NCBI RefSeq assembly: GCF_019704555.1
Contig: NZ_AP024745.1
Location: 690,501-754,500, forward strand
Reading direction: 5' to 3'
Source: Actinoplanes sp. L3-i22
GTDB lineage: Bacteria; Actinomycetota; Actinomycetes; Mycobacteriales; Micromonosporaceae
Length of the DNA: 64,000 nucleotides
Shown: in pieces, positions 1-7,954 of the stretch
How the letters are laid out: the number at the start of each line of letters is the position of its first letter
Numbering within the stretch: the first letter of the stretch is position 1
Translations under genes and position numbers: made by a program
Notes under the pieces: generated by a model
What the model saw: the letters and a program-made list of their open reading frames with translations, nothing else
The model's database searches: none
Told to the model about the DNA's origin: nothing

Positions 1-62
1 CGTTCAGCGATTCGGCCAAGGAAAAGATCGCAGCCGCTGGTGGTTCCGCCACCGAGCTGTGA
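1..62 (+). CDS. rplO: 50S ribosomal protein L15, C-terminal end only
   Basis: Only the last 19 complete codons and the TGA at 60-62 are in the window. The visible tail (FSDSAKEKIAAAGGSATEL) is the normal end of actinobacterial L15. L15 precedes secY in the spc operon, and secY follows here. L15 is a late-assembling protein of the large ribosomal subunit. The start lies upstream of the window. The call rests on the tail sequence and synteny together. Confidence 0.85.
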   Translation, partial: FSDSAKEKIAAAGGSATEL

Positions 63-69
63 GGCTTGT

Positions 70-108
70 GGGGATGCTCGTCCGGACGAATGTTCGGCGA
101 GCATCCCC
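70..108 (+). terminator. Hairpin between rplO and secY
   Basis: Perfect 11-bp inverted repeat: GGGGATGCTCG at 70-80 pairs with 98-108, around a 17-nt loop, followed by a weakly T-rich stretch. It starts 8 nt after the rplO stop and probably ends or attenuates the upstream spc transcript, which would leave secY on its own promoter. Confidence 0.7.
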
Positions 109-174
109 TTGTGGTGTTTGACCTGCGGTTTTGTGATCGATAGTGACGCATTGCCGTGTGGACGGCTACCGTGG

Positions 175-204
175 CTGACCACGGCGAGCCAAGACTGTTA
201 GAGT
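175..204 (+). promoter_or_regulatory. Probable sigma-A promoter of secY-adk-map
   Basis: A -35-like CTGACC (175-180) is separated by 18 bp from a -10-like TAGAGT (199-204). It lies after the rplO hairpin and about 90 nt before secY. The core GTTAGAGTCCG recurs in front of the thiamine riboswitch near 11951. Pattern-based call only. Confidence 0.45.
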
Positions 205-291
205 CCGTTCCCAGCTAGGGATATCGGTCATCCGGACCGATGCCTTCCCCCCATACCGCTATCGCGGTTACCTCGCGCAGGAGGAAGTACG

Positions 292-1632
292 TTGCTCTCC
301 GCCTTTTCGAGTGCGTTGCGGACGCCCGACCTGCGCAAGAAGTTGTTGTTCACGGTGGCGATCATCGCGCTCTACCGTCTCGGCGCCACCTTGCCCAGCC
401 CGGGTGTCTCGTACACCAATGTGCAGGCGTGTCTCAAGCTGACCGAGCAGTCGGGCAATCAGGTTCTGAACCTGTTGAACCTGTTCTCCGGCGGCGCGCT
501 TCTCCAGCTCTCGATCTTCGCGCTCGGCATCATGCCGTACATCACGGCGTCGATCATCCTGCAGCTGCTCACCGTGGTCATCCCGCGGCTCGAGCAGCTC
601 CGCAAGGAGGGTCAGTCCGGCCAGGCGAAGATCACTCAGTACACCCGGTACCTGACCCTGGGTCTGGCGATCCTGCAGTCCTCGGCGTTCGTCGCCCTGG
701 CCCGCACCGGCCAGCTCTTCGGTGGTCTGTGTGACCAGGACAACCCGGCGTACCAGATCATCCCGGAGAACACCGGTATCCCGATCTGGCTGACGCTCAC
801 CGTCCTGGTGATGACGATGACCGCCGGCACCGGCGTGGTGATGTGGCTCGGCGAGCTGGTCACCGACCGTGGCGTCGGCAACGGCATGTCGGTCCTGATC
901 TTCACCTCGATCGCCGCCCGCCTTCCCGGCGAGGGCTGGACGATCAAGCAGTCCGCGGGTGTCGCCAAGTTCCTCCTGGTGATCGCGCTGGTCCTGGTGA
1001 TCATCGCGCTGGTGGTCTTCATCGAGCAGGCGCAGCGGCGCATCCCGGTGCAGTACGCGAAGCGCATGATCGGCCGGCGGATGTACGGCGGAACCTCGAC
1101 CTACATCCCGCTGAAGGTGAACCAGGCGGGTGTCGTCCCGGTCATCTTCGCGTCGTCGCTGCTCTACCTCCCGCAGCTGTACTTGCAGTTCTTCGACAAG
1201 AACAACCTGAAGCCGTACCAGATCTGGATCCAGAACTGGCTGGCCGCACCGACCAGCTGGGTGTACATCAGCGTCTACTTCCTGCTGATCATCTTCTTCA
1301 CGTACTTCTACGTGTCGATCACGTTCAACCCGACTGAGGTCGCGGAGAACATGAAGAAGTACGGTGGTTTCGTGCCGGGTATCCGCCCGGGCAAGCCGAC
1401 CGCCGACTACCTGGACTTCATCCTCAGCCGGATCACGCTCCCGGGCGCGCTCTACCTGGGCCTGATCTCGGTCCTGCCGAACTTCTTCTTCATCTGGCTG
1501 GACCAGCAGCAGTACCAGAACTTCCCGTTCGGTGGCACCGCTGTACTGATCATGGTCGGCGTGGGCCTGGAGACGGTGAAGCAGATCGAGAGCCAGCTCA
1601 TGCAGCGGAACTACGAAGGGTTCCTCCGGTAG
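292..1632 (+). CDS. secY: Preprotein translocase subunit SecY
   Basis: Main channel subunit of the Sec translocon, which passes unfolded preproteins through, or inserts them into, the cytoplasmic membrane with SecE, SecG and SecA. The 446-aa product is full length and has about ten hydrophobic segments. N-terminal motifs such as LFTVAIIALYRLG and the conserved GGFVPGIRPGKPT cytoplasmic loop are typical. The start is TTG at 292, chosen because a strong GAGGAGG-like ribosome site lies just before it and the protein begins LSAFSSALRTPDLRKK, as in other actinobacterial SecY proteins. Followed by adk and map, the classic order. Confidence 0.97.
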   Translation: MLSAFSSALRTPDLRKKLLFTVAIIALYRLGATLPSPGVSYTNVQACLKLTEQSGNQVLNLLNLFSGGALLQLSIFALGIMPYITASIILQLLTVVIPRLEQLRKEGQSGQAKITQYTRYLTLGLAILQSSAFVALARTGQLFGGLCDQDNPAYQIIPENTGIPIWLTLTVLVMTMTAGTGVVMWLGELVTDRGVGNGMSVLIFTSIAARLPGEGWTIKQSAGVAKFLLVIALVLVIIALVVFIEQAQRRIPVQYAKRMIGRRMYGGTSTYIPLKVNQAGVVPVIFASSLLYLPQLYLQFFDKNNLKPYQIWIQNWLAAPTSWVYISVYFLLIIFFTYFYVSITFNPTEVAENMKKYGGFVPGIRPGKPTADYLDFILSRITLPGALYLGLISVLPNFFFIWLDQQQYQNFPFGGTAVLIMVGVGLETVKQIESQLMQRNYEGFLR

Positions 1633-1706
1633 TGGGTACGCGGGGCCCGGGGGCTCTGGCGTCGGCGGTTGGCGTGGCTTCTTGCGACCGAAGCGAGGCG
1701 ATGTAG

Positions 1707-2360
1707 GTGCGGCTGGTACTGGTGGGCCCTCCGGGGGCCGGCAAGGGGACCCAGGCTGAGTTCATCGCCGCCCATCTCGCCGTACCGAAGATCTCGACCG
1801 GGGACATCTTCCGGGCGAACGTGTCGCAGGGCACCCCGCTCGGGGTCGAGGCCAAGCGCTACATGGACGCCGGGCAGCTGGTGCCGGACGAGGTGACCAT
1901 CAACATGGTCCGGGACCGGCTCGCCGAGCCGGACGCCGGCGACGGGTTCCTGCTGGACGGGTTCCCGCGGACGGTGCCCCAGGCCAACGCGCTGGACAAG
2001 CTCCTCGCCGACCTGGGCACCGCCCTGGACCTGGTGATGGAGCTGGTGGTCGACGACGACGAGGTGGTTCGGCGGCTCTCGGGCCGCCGGACCTGCCGGG
2101 GCTGCGGCAAGATCTGGCACGTCGAGTTCGACCCGACCAGCAAGCCGGACGTCTGTGACCGCTGCGGCGCGGAGCTGTTCCAGCGGGACGACGACAAGGC
2201 CGAGACCATCGCCAACCGGCTGGTGGAGTACGCGGACAAGACCGCGCCGCTGGTCGACTACTACGGTGCCCAGGGCAAGCTGGTGGGCATCGACGCGACC
2301 GGCCCGGTCGAGGACGTCACGGTCCGCGCGATCGACGCCCTGCGGTCGTACGGGGGCTGA
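1707..2360 (+). CDS. adk: Adenylate kinase
   Basis: Catalyses ATP + AMP to 2 ADP. The 217-aa product is of the long type. The P-loop GPPGAGKGT is at residues 7-15, the AMP-binding GFPRT near 85-89, and the LID domain carries Cys130, Cys133, Cys150 and Cys153. Two CxxC pairs in the LID are the structural zinc site seen in many Gram-positive adenylate kinases. The GTG start (1707) immediately precedes RLVLVGPPG, the usual N-terminus. One base separates its stop from the start of map, so the two are translationally coupled. Confidence 0.97.
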   Translation: MRLVLVGPPGAGKGTQAEFIAAHLAVPKISTGDIFRANVSQGTPLGVEAKRYMDAGQLVPDEVTINMVRDRLAEPDAGDGFLLDGFPRTVPQANALDKLLADLGTALDLVMELVVDDDEVVRRLSGRRTCRGCGKIWHVEFDPTSKPDVCDRCGAELFQRDDDKAETIANRLVEYADKTAPLVDYYGAQGKLVGIDATGPVEDVTVRAIDALRSYGG

Positions 2361-2361
2361 G

Positions 2362-3192
2362 ATGCGTCGTCAGGAGCTGGACATCCAGCTGAAGACGCCG
2401 GAGCAGATCGGAAAGATGCGGGCGGCCGGTCTGGTCGTCCACGCGGCGCTGGAAGCGATGCGGGACGCGGTCGCTCCCGGCGTCTCGACCGCCGATCTGG
2501 ACGCGATCGCCGAGAAGGTGATCCGGGACGCCGGCGCGGTCCCGTCGTTCAAGGGCTACCACGGCTTCCCGGCCTCGATCTGTGCCTCGGTCAACGAGCA
2601 GGTCGTGCACGGCATCCCGGGGGAGAAGCAGATCCTCGTCGAGGGCGACCTGATCTCGCTGGACTGCGGCGCGGTGCTGGACGGCTGGCACGGCGACTCG
2701 GCGATCACCGTCGGCGTCGGCGCCACCGACCCGGCGCTGCTGAAGATGGCCGAGGTCGCGGAGGACGCGATGTGGGCCGGGATCGCCGCGGCGGCCCGTG
2801 GCGTGGCCAACGGGCGTGGCCGGCTCACCGACATCTCGTTCAACATCGAGAAGGCGATCCGCAAGGCCGGGCGGTACGGCATCGTCGACGGTTACGGCGG
2901 CCACGGCATCGGCACCGAGATGCACCAGGAGCCGCACGTGCTCAACCACGGCAAGCCGGGCCGCGGCCCGCGCCTGTCGGTGGGCATGGCGCTGGCCATC
3001 GAGCCGATGATCACGCTGGGCTCGCCGCGGACCGTGGAGCTCGCCGACGGCTGGACCGTGGTGACCCGGGACGGCTCCCGCGCCGCGCACGTTGAGCACA
3101 CCATGGCGCTCCTGGACGACGGGGTGTGGGTGACGACCGCCCTGGACGGCGGAAAGGCCCGCCTCGGCGATCTGGTGACCGCGCAGGCCTAG
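2362..3192 (+). CDS. map: Type I methionine aminopeptidase
   Basis: Removes the initiator methionine from nascent proteins. The 276-aa product has the pita-bread metallopeptidase ligands in order: Asp in SLDCGAVLDG, Asp in WHGDSA, His in GYGGHGIG, Glu in AIEPM and Glu in VEHTM. The ATG at 2362 is one base after the adk stop. A longer in-frame reading from 2155 only overlaps adk and was discarded. secY-adk-map is a standard bacterial block linking protein export and N-terminal processing. Confidence 0.97.
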   Translation: MRRQELDIQLKTPEQIGKMRAAGLVVHAALEAMRDAVAPGVSTADLDAIAEKVIRDAGAVPSFKGYHGFPASICASVNEQVVHGIPGEKQILVEGDLISLDCGAVLDGWHGDSAITVGVGATDPALLKMAEVAEDAMWAGIAAAARGVANGRGRLTDISFNIEKAIRKAGRYGIVDGYGGHGIGTEMHQEPHVLNHGKPGRGPRLSVGMALAIEPMITLGSPRTVELADGWTVVTRDGSRAAHVEHTMALLDDGVWVTTALDGGKARLGDLVTAQA

Positions 3193-3281
3193 GCCCGGCG
3201 CCGCGCGGGCCCGGTACGGCGGCGCTCGGCCTCAGTGGACCGGCCTTCCGGCTCTCGCGTACGCCTGGCATGCTGTGACCC

Positions 3282-3722
3282 ATGGGACGCGAGGGGATGC
3301 GGGCCGGCGACAGTGATCGTCAGCGCGTCGCGGATCAGCTGAAGTCCGCGCTCGACGAGGGCCGGCTGGATCTGAACGAATACGACGAGCGGGTCCAGCG
3401 GGCGTACAACGCCCGGACGTACGGCGATCTGGACGGTCTGCTCGACGACCTGCCCGGCACGGTTCCGGTGCAGCACGCGCAGGTTCAGCAGGCGCACACG
3501 CCGCCCGTGACGCCGCTGGCGTCCCCGGTGAAGAAGGACCAGCACACCGGCTGGCACACCTTCGGCTCGGCGCTGACGGCGTTCCTGGTGTGCACGGTGA
3601 TCTGGGCGATTTCGTCGTTCAGCGCGGGGCAGGCGTATTACTTCTGGCCCGCCTGGGTGCTCATCCCGGTGATCATCACGGCCGTCGGCGCGCTCACCGA
3701 GCGCAACCGCCGCGACCGCTGA
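3282..3722 (+). CDS. DUF1707 domain membrane protein
   Basis: The 146-aa protein has an N-terminal DUF1707 domain at about residues 6-58: MRAGDSDRQRVADQL, then EGRLDLNEYDERV and a YGDL.GLLDDLPG end. A short proline/threonine linker follows, then two membrane segments (about 93-112 and 117-135) and a basic end, ERNRRDR. DUF1707 is common in actinobacteria and its function is unknown. No Shine-Dalgarno site precedes the ATG, and a CATGCT box ends 7 nt before it, so the mRNA may be leaderless. An in-frame ATG at 3297 is an alternative start. The last codons are triplicated downstream. Confidence 0.85.
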   Translation: MGREGMRAGDSDRQRVADQLKSALDEGRLDLNEYDERVQRAYNARTYGDLDGLLDDLPGTVPVQHAQVQQAHTPPVTPLASPVKKDQHTGWHTFGSALTAFLVCTVIWAISSFSAGQAYYFWPAWVLIPVIITAVGALTERNRRDR

Positions 3723-3834
3723 GCGGCCGCCGACACGTTCACCGAGCGCCACCGCCGCGACCGCTGAGCCGCCGGCGACCCGCTCGCCGAGCGCGACCGC
3801 AGCGCCACCGCCGGGACCGCTGAGCGGTCCCGAG
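3694..3834 (+). repeat. Triplicated 3' end of the DUF1707 gene (45-bp imperfect tandem)
   Basis: Three head-to-tail copies: 3694-3738, 3739-3783 and 3784 to about 3834; the third has a 6-bp insertion. Copy 1 encodes LTERNRRDR and the true TGA. Copies 2 and 3 repeat the same codons and stop (FTERHRRDR-stop; LAERDRSATAGTA...). The unit is 45 bp, so the copies keep phase. Copy 3 ends in a near-perfect palindrome (3812-3832, ten-base arms, one-base centre) that could act as a weak terminator. Confidence 0.85.
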
Positions 3835-3888
3835 AGCGGTCTTCACAAGGGCATGACACGCCCGACCCCGGGTAACGGCGACCTCGGT

Positions 3889-3918
3889 TTGGCGTCCTTC
3901 GAAACGTGCGCGTAGACT
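3889..3918 (+). promoter_or_regulatory. Probable promoter of infA-rpmJ-rpsM-rpsK-rpsD
   Basis: TTGGCG (3889-3894), 18-bp spacer, TAGACT (3913-3918). It lies about 145 nt before infA, in the only sizeable gap upstream of this ribosomal cluster. The resulting leader of about 135 nt has no recognised riboswitch. Sequence-pattern inference. Confidence 0.5.
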
Positions 3919-4062
3919 GGCTTGCTGGCGCGCAGCGTTCACTCTTTCATGTCCTCAGCGCTTCGAGGACCGAGGGAGCCGCGGCTGGTCCGAGCCCCCC
4001 AAGAGGCTCGGGAACGACGCTGCACAGCCTGCCCCAGAACCCGATGTCAGGTAGCGGAGGAC

Positions 4063-4284
4063 ATGCCAAAGAAAGACGGAGCCATCGAGATCGAAGGCCG
4101 AGTGATCGAGCCCCTGCCGAACGCAATGTTCCGCGTGGAGCTCGCTAATGGTCACAAGGTCCTGGCACACATCTCCGGGAAGATGCGCCAGCACTACATC
4201 CGCATCCTTCCCGAGGACAGGGTCGTCGTCGAACTCTCGCCGTACGACCTGACCCGTGGGCGCATCGTCTACCGCTACAAGTGA
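4063..4284 (+). CDS. infA: Translation initiation factor IF-1
   Basis: Small OB-fold protein that binds the 30S A site and cooperates with IF-2 and IF-3 in initiation. The 73-aa protein is the normal length, with the [16 protein letters not shown] start and the [23 protein letters not shown] core of the family. An AGCGGAGG ribosome site sits 4 nt before the ATG. Longer readings upstream lack family similarity. It opens the alpha-operon block and is followed by rpmJ after 91 bp. Confidence 0.97.
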   Translation: MPKKDGAIEIEGRVIEPLPNAMFRVELANGHKVLAHISGKMRQHYIRILPEDRVVVELSPYDLTRGRIVYRYK

Positions 4285-4375
4285 ACTTTTCCGGCGAGGG
4301 TCGCAGCTCTGCCGGAGATGATTCATTCGGGTCGGGGTTTTCCACATCCCGTCTGACTGAGAGTTAAGGCAAACC

Positions 4376-4492
4376 GTGAAGGTCAAGCCGAGCGTCAAGC
4401 GGATCTGCAACAACTGCCGGATCATCCGGCGGCACGGCCGGGTCATGGTCATCTGCTCCACCGACCCGCGTCACAAGCAGCGCCAGGGCTGA
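4376..4492 (+). CDS. rpmJ: 50S ribosomal protein L36 (zinc-binding form)
   Basis: 38-aa protein of the large subunit, read from GTG at 4376. The sequence [14 protein letters not shown]... ends ...PRHKQRQG. Cys11, Cys14, Cys27 and His33 form the zinc ribbon of the C+ form. Actinobacteria often also carry a zinc-free paralogue, induced under zinc limitation; this copy is the zinc-dependent housekeeping type. It lies between infA and rpsM as usual. Confidence 0.96.
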   Translation: MKVKPSVKRICNNCRIIRRHGRVMVICSTDPRHKQRQG

Positions 4493-4534
4493 GTAGACCC
4501 GCGCAAGATCCGCACCACTGAACAAGCTCGTCCC

Positions 4535-4597
4535 GGCCGCTCCTTGAAGAGCGGCCACACCCCCGGTCGGAGGCCGGGGCCCGCCAGGGCAGGCGGG
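4535..4597 (+). other. Three consecutive hairpins in the rpmJ-rpsM leader
   Basis: Stem 1: 4535-4542 with 4549-4556, 8 bp, loop CTTGAA. Stem 2: 4561-4568 with 4572-4579, 8 bp including one G-U pair. Stem 3: CCCGCC 4580-4585 with GGCGGG 4592-4597. All lie in the 155-nt gap before rpsM. This could be a ribosomal-protein autoregulatory leader or simple RNA structure; no known family was recognised. Confidence 0.5.
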
Positions 4598-4647
4598 ATG
4601 GGAGGGGCACAGACCTCCGCGATTACCAACGAGGAGCACGCCCACTT

Positions 4648-5028
4648 ATGGCACGTCTCGTCGGCGTCGATCTTCCCCGCGAGAAGCGGATGGAGATCGC
4701 GCTCACCTACATCTTCGGGATCGGACGTACCCGGTCCGTCGAAGCATTGACCGCTACGGCGATCGACCTGAACAAGCGCGCCAAGGACCTCACGGAAGAG
4801 GAGCTGCTGCAGCTCCGCGAATACATTGAGGCCAACTTCAAGGTTGAGGGCGACCTGCGCCGCGAGGTCGCCGCGGACATCCGCCGCAAGGTTGAGATCG
4901 GCTGCTACGCCGGCATCCGCCACCGCAAGGGCCTGCCCGTGCGAGGACAGCGGACCCGGACCAACGCCCGTACCCGCAAGGGTCCGAAGCGCACGGTCGC
5001 CGGTAAGAAGAAGCCCGGTCGGAAGTAA
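4648..5028 (+). CDS. rpsM: 30S ribosomal protein S13
   Basis: 126-aa small-subunit head protein that contacts the P-site tRNA and the 50S bridge. The N-terminal [20 protein letters not shown], the central helix-two-turns-helix [15 protein letters not shown] and the basic tail [12 protein letters not shown] are typical. ATG preceded by a GAGGAGCAC ribosome site. First gene of the tight rpsM-rpsK-rpsD run, 17 bp before rpsK. Confidence 0.97.
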   Translation: MARLVGVDLPREKRMEIALTYIFGIGRTRSVEALTATAIDLNKRAKDLTEEELLQLREYIEANFKVEGDLRREVAADIRRKVEIGCYAGIRHRKGLPVRGQRTRTNARTRKGPKRTVAGKKKPGRK

Positions 5029-5045
5029 TAGGAGCGCACTGACTT

Positions 5046-5453
5046 ATGCCACCGAAGGCACGCGCAGGGGCCGCAGTCAAAAAGGTCCGGCGCAAGGAAC
5101 GCAAGAACGTCGCCCACGGGCAGGCGCACATCAAGAGCACCTTCAACAACACCATCGTGTCGATCACCGACCCGACCGGTGCGGTCATCTCCTGGGCCTC
5201 GTCCGGCCAGGTGGGCTTCAAGGGCTCCCGCAAGTCGACTCCGTTCGCCGCGCAGCTGGCCGCCGAGGCCGCTGCTCGCCGGGCCATGGAGCACGGCATG
5301 CGCAAGGTCGACGTGTTCGTCAAGGGCCCCGGCTCCGGCCGGGAGACCGCTATCCGTTCGCTGCAGGCCGCTGGTCTCGAGGTCGGTCAGATCTCCGACG
5401 TGACCCCGCAGCCGCACAACGGATGCCGTCCGCCGAAGCGTCGTCGGGTCTAA
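5046..5453 (+). CDS. rpsK: 30S ribosomal protein S11
   Basis: 135-aa platform protein next to the 3' end of 16S rRNA. The actinobacterial N-terminus [21 protein letters not shown] leads into the S11 core ([35 protein letters not shown]), and the protein ends [18 protein letters not shown]. The ATG follows AATAGGAGCGCAC. It sits 17 bp after rpsM and 15 bp before rpsD. Confidence 0.97.
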   Translation: MPPKARAGAAVKKVRRKERKNVAHGQAHIKSTFNNTIVSITDPTGAVISWASSGQVGFKGSRKSTPFAAQLAAEAAARRAMEHGMRKVDVFVKGPGSGRETAIRSLQAAGLEVGQISDVTPQPHNGCRPPKRRRV

Positions 5454-5468
5454 GGGAGATCTAGAAGC

Positions 5469-6095
5469 ATGGCTCGTTACGTAGGTGCGGACTGCAAGCG
5501 CTGCCGCCGCGAGAAGATGAAGCTGTTCCTCAAGGGCAGCAAGTGTGACGGGCCGAAGTGCCCGTTCGAGTCGCGTCCCTTCCCGCCCGGCCAGCACGGC
5601 CGTGGCCGGACCAAGGAGACCGAGTACCTGCTCCAGCACCGCGAGAAGCAGAAGGCCCGCCGCGTTTACGGCGTGCTGGAGAAGCAGTTCCGCGGGTACT
5701 ACGAGGAGGCCGTCACCAAGCCCGGCAAGACCGGTGAGGTGCTGCTGCAGATCCTCGAGTCGCGTCTGGACAACGTCGTCTACCGGGCCGGTTACGCCGC
5801 GTCCCGCGACGCCGCCCGCCAGGTGGTCAAGCACGGCCACTTCCTGGTGAACGGCGTCAAGGTCGACATCCCGTCGTACCGGGTGAAGGAGCACGACATC
5901 GTCACGCTCCGCGAGAAGTCGAAGGAAATGACCCCCTTCGTCGTCGCGCAGGCCCAGGCCGGATCCCGGCCGGTGCCGGCCTGGCTCGAGCCGATCCCCA
6001 GCGAGATGAAGATCCTCGTGCACACGCTCCCGGTCCGCGCTGTCATCGACACGCAGGTCCAGGAGCAGCTGATCGTCGAGCTCTACTCCAAGTAG
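5469..6095 (+). CDS. rpsD: 30S ribosomal protein S4 (zinc-binding form)
   Basis: 208-aa primary 16S rRNA-binding protein that nucleates 30S body assembly. It is an S4-operon autoregulator in several bacteria. Cys9, Cys12, Cys26 and Cys31 form the N-terminal zinc knuckle of C+ S4 proteins. The S4 RNA-binding domain (LESRLDNVVYRAG ... GHFLVNGVKVDIPSYRV) lies around 95-155. AGGGAG-type ribosome site before the ATG. A strong hairpin lies just downstream, before rpoA. Confidence 0.97.
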   Translation: MARYVGADCKRCRREKMKLFLKGSKCDGPKCPFESRPFPPGQHGRGRTKETEYLLQHREKQKARRVYGVLEKQFRGYYEEAVTKPGKTGEVLLQILESRLDNVVYRAGYAASRDAARQVVKHGHFLVNGVKVDIPSYRVKEHDIVTLREKSKEMTPFVVAQAQAGSRPVPAWLEPIPSEMKILVHTLPVRAVIDTQVQEQLIVELYSK

Positions 6096-6105
6096 CAGCT
6101 CTTTG

Positions 6106-6134
6106 AAAGTGCCGGCCGCGAGGCCGGCACTTTT
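6106..6134 (+). terminator. Strong intrinsic terminator/attenuator between rpsD and rpoA
   Basis: A perfect 12-bp stem (6106-6117 with 6122-6133) is closed by a GCGA tetraloop and ends in TTTT (6131-6134), 11 nt after the rpsD stop. It looks like a full intrinsic terminator inside what is normally one operon. It may lower rpoA-rplQ expression relative to the ribosomal genes. Confidence 0.8.
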
Positions 6135-6188
6135 AAAAGTGAAAGACGGCCATCAAATAGCGGTTGGCCTGACAGAAAGAAGAACAGC

Positions 6189-7211
6189 GTGCTCATCAGC
6201 CAGCGGCCCTCCCTGTCGGAGGAGTCGATCAGCGAGACCCGTTCCCGGTTCACCATCGAACCGCTGGAGCCGGGTTTCGGCTACACCCTCGGTAACTCGC
6301 TCCGGCGCACCCTGCTCTCGTCGATCCCGGGCGCGGCGGTCACCAGCATCAAGGTCGACGGCGTGCTGCACGAGTTCACCACGATCCCCGGTGTCAAGGA
6401 GGACGTGGTCGAGCTGGTCATGAACGTCAAGGAACTGACCGTCAGCTCCGAGCACGACGAGCCGGTCAGCATGTACCTGCGCAAGCAGGGCCCGGGCGAC
6501 GTGACCGCCGGCGACATCCAGCCGCCGGCCGGTGTCTCGGTGCACAACCCCGACCTCAAGCTGGCGACGCTGAACAGCAAGGGCCGGCTCGACATGGAGC
6601 TGACCGTGGAGCGTGGCCGTGGCTACGTCACCGCGGCGCAGAACAAGAGCGCGGGCGCGGAGATCGGCCGGATCCCGGTCGACTCGATCTACTCGCCGGT
6701 GCTCAAGGTCACGTACCGCGTCGAGGCGACCCGTGTCGAGCAGCGCACCGACTTCGACCGTCTGATCATCGACGTCGAGTCGAAGGCGTCCATCTCGCCG
6801 CGGACCGCGCTGGCCTCGGCCGGCTCGACGCTGGTCGAGCTCTTCGGCCTGTGCCGGGAGCTGGACGAGACCGCCGAGGGCATCGACATCGGCCCGTCGC
6901 CGCAGGACGCTCAGCTCGCCGCCGATCTGGCACTCCCGATTGAGGAGCTGGACCTCACGGTCCGGTCGTACAACTGCCTCAAGCGTGAGGGCATCAACTC
7001 GGTGGGCGAATTGATAGGGCGTACGGAGGCCGACCTTCTGGACATCCGGAACTTCGGCCAGAAGTCCATCGACGAGGTCAAGATGAAGCTCGCCGGTATG
7101 GGCCTGGGCCTGAAGGACAGCGCGCCGTCCTTCGACCCCGCGCACGTGGTCGACTCGTTCGGCGACGTGGACTACGACACCGACGACTACCGCGAGACCG
7201 AGCAGCTCTAG
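6189..7211 (+). CDS. rpoA: DNA-directed RNA polymerase alpha subunit
   Basis: 340-aa alpha subunit. The N-terminal dimerisation domain ([21 protein letters not shown] at about 34-54) assembles beta and beta-prime. A flexible linker follows (about 225-250), then the C-terminal domain that contacts UP elements and activators ([20 protein letters not shown], then [20 protein letters not shown]). GTG start at 6189, preceded by AGAAAGAAG. The acidic tail ([17 protein letters not shown]) is typical of actinobacteria. Followed by rplQ after 35 bp. Confidence 0.98.
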   Translation: MLISQRPSLSEESISETRSRFTIEPLEPGFGYTLGNSLRRTLLSSIPGAAVTSIKVDGVLHEFTTIPGVKEDVVELVMNVKELTVSSEHDEPVSMYLRKQGPGDVTAGDIQPPAGVSVHNPDLKLATLNSKGRLDMELTVERGRGYVTAAQNKSAGAEIGRIPVDSIYSPVLKVTYRVEATRVEQRTDFDRLIIDVESKASISPRTALASAGSTLVELFGLCRELDETAEGIDIGPSPQDAQLAADLALPIEELDLTVRSYNCLKREGINSVGELIGRTEADLLDIRNFGQKSIDEVKMKLAGMGLGLKDSAPSFDPAHVVDSFGDVDYDTDDYRETEQL

Positions 7212-7246
7212 GCTCGGTAGCGCCACTTCTTCAAGGAGCATCTGAA

Positions 7247-7789
7247 ATGCCCACGCCCACGAAGGGTGCCCGCCTCGGCGGCAGCCCGGCCCACGAGAAG
7301 CTCATCCTGGCCAACCTGGCCACCGAGCTCTTCCGGCACGGGAAGATCAAGACCACCGAGACGAAGGCCAAGCGGCTCCGTCCGCTGGCCGAGCAGCTCA
7401 TCACGAAGGCCAAGCGTGGCGACCTGCACGCCCGTCGCCGGGTGCTGGGCACCGTGAAGGACAAGGACGTCGTGTACGCCCTGTTCGAGCAGATCGCTCC
7501 GCGGTACACCGGTCGTCCCGGTGGCTACACCCGGATCACCAAGACCGGTCCCCGCAAGGGCGACGCCGCTCCGATGGCGATCATCGAGCTGGTCGAGGAG
7601 GCTCCGGTCGTGGCCACCACCGCGCCCGCCGCCAAGGCTGCCGCTCGCAAGGCCGCCGCGCAGCAGGACAAGCTCGAGGCGCTGGCCCCGGAGGAGACGG
7701 TTCCGGCCGCCGCCGCCGACCAGGACGCCGAGGCTCCGGTCAGCGCTTCCGGTGACAAGGGCGCCGAGGGCGACGACACCAAGGCCTGA
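7247..7789 (+). CDS. rplQ: 50S ribosomal protein L17 with Ala-rich extension
   Basis: 180 aa. Residues 1 to about 118 are the conserved L17 core ([20 protein letters not shown], then [22 protein letters not shown] and RPGGYTRI). Residues of about 119-180 are an Ala/Glu/Pro-rich extension absent from most short L17 proteins but common in actinobacteria. AAGGAG ribosome site upstream. A strong terminator follows, so rpoA-rplQ ends here and truA lies beyond it. Confidence 0.96.
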   Translation: MPTPTKGARLGGSPAHEKLILANLATELFRHGKIKTTETKAKRLRPLAEQLITKAKRGDLHARRRVLGTVKDKDVVYALFEQIAPRYTGRPGGYTRITKTGPRKGDAAPMAIIELVEEAPVVATTAPAAKAAARKAAAQQDKLEALAPEETVPAAAADQDAEAPVSASGDKGAEGDDTKA

Positions 7790-7801
7790 TCTTCGCCTTA
7801 T

Positions 7802-7841
7802 CGAAAGGCCCGGCATCCGCTTCAGGGTGCCGGGCCTTTCG
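7802..7841 (+). terminator. Intrinsic terminator after rplQ
   Basis: A 14-bp perfect stem (7802-7815 with 7828-7841) is extended by about three further pairs, leaving a six-base loop, and is followed by a short T-rich GCTTTCC. It begins 13 nt after the rplQ stop and closes the alpha operon. Confidence 0.85.
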
Positions 7842-7954
7842 CTTTCCCGGGACGAAACCATAAAAAACGACTATTCGGTACGGCCTGTGCACCGGTCCCG
7901 TGGCAACGGGCCCGCGAGGCGGGCGGTGGCCGAGGCCGAGGAGCGCGCTGCGGC

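Noticed and set aside
3739..3834. C-terminal continuation of the DUF1707 protein by stop read-through
   Set aside because: A plain TGA ends the gene and nothing suggests recoding; treated as duplicated 3' sequence.
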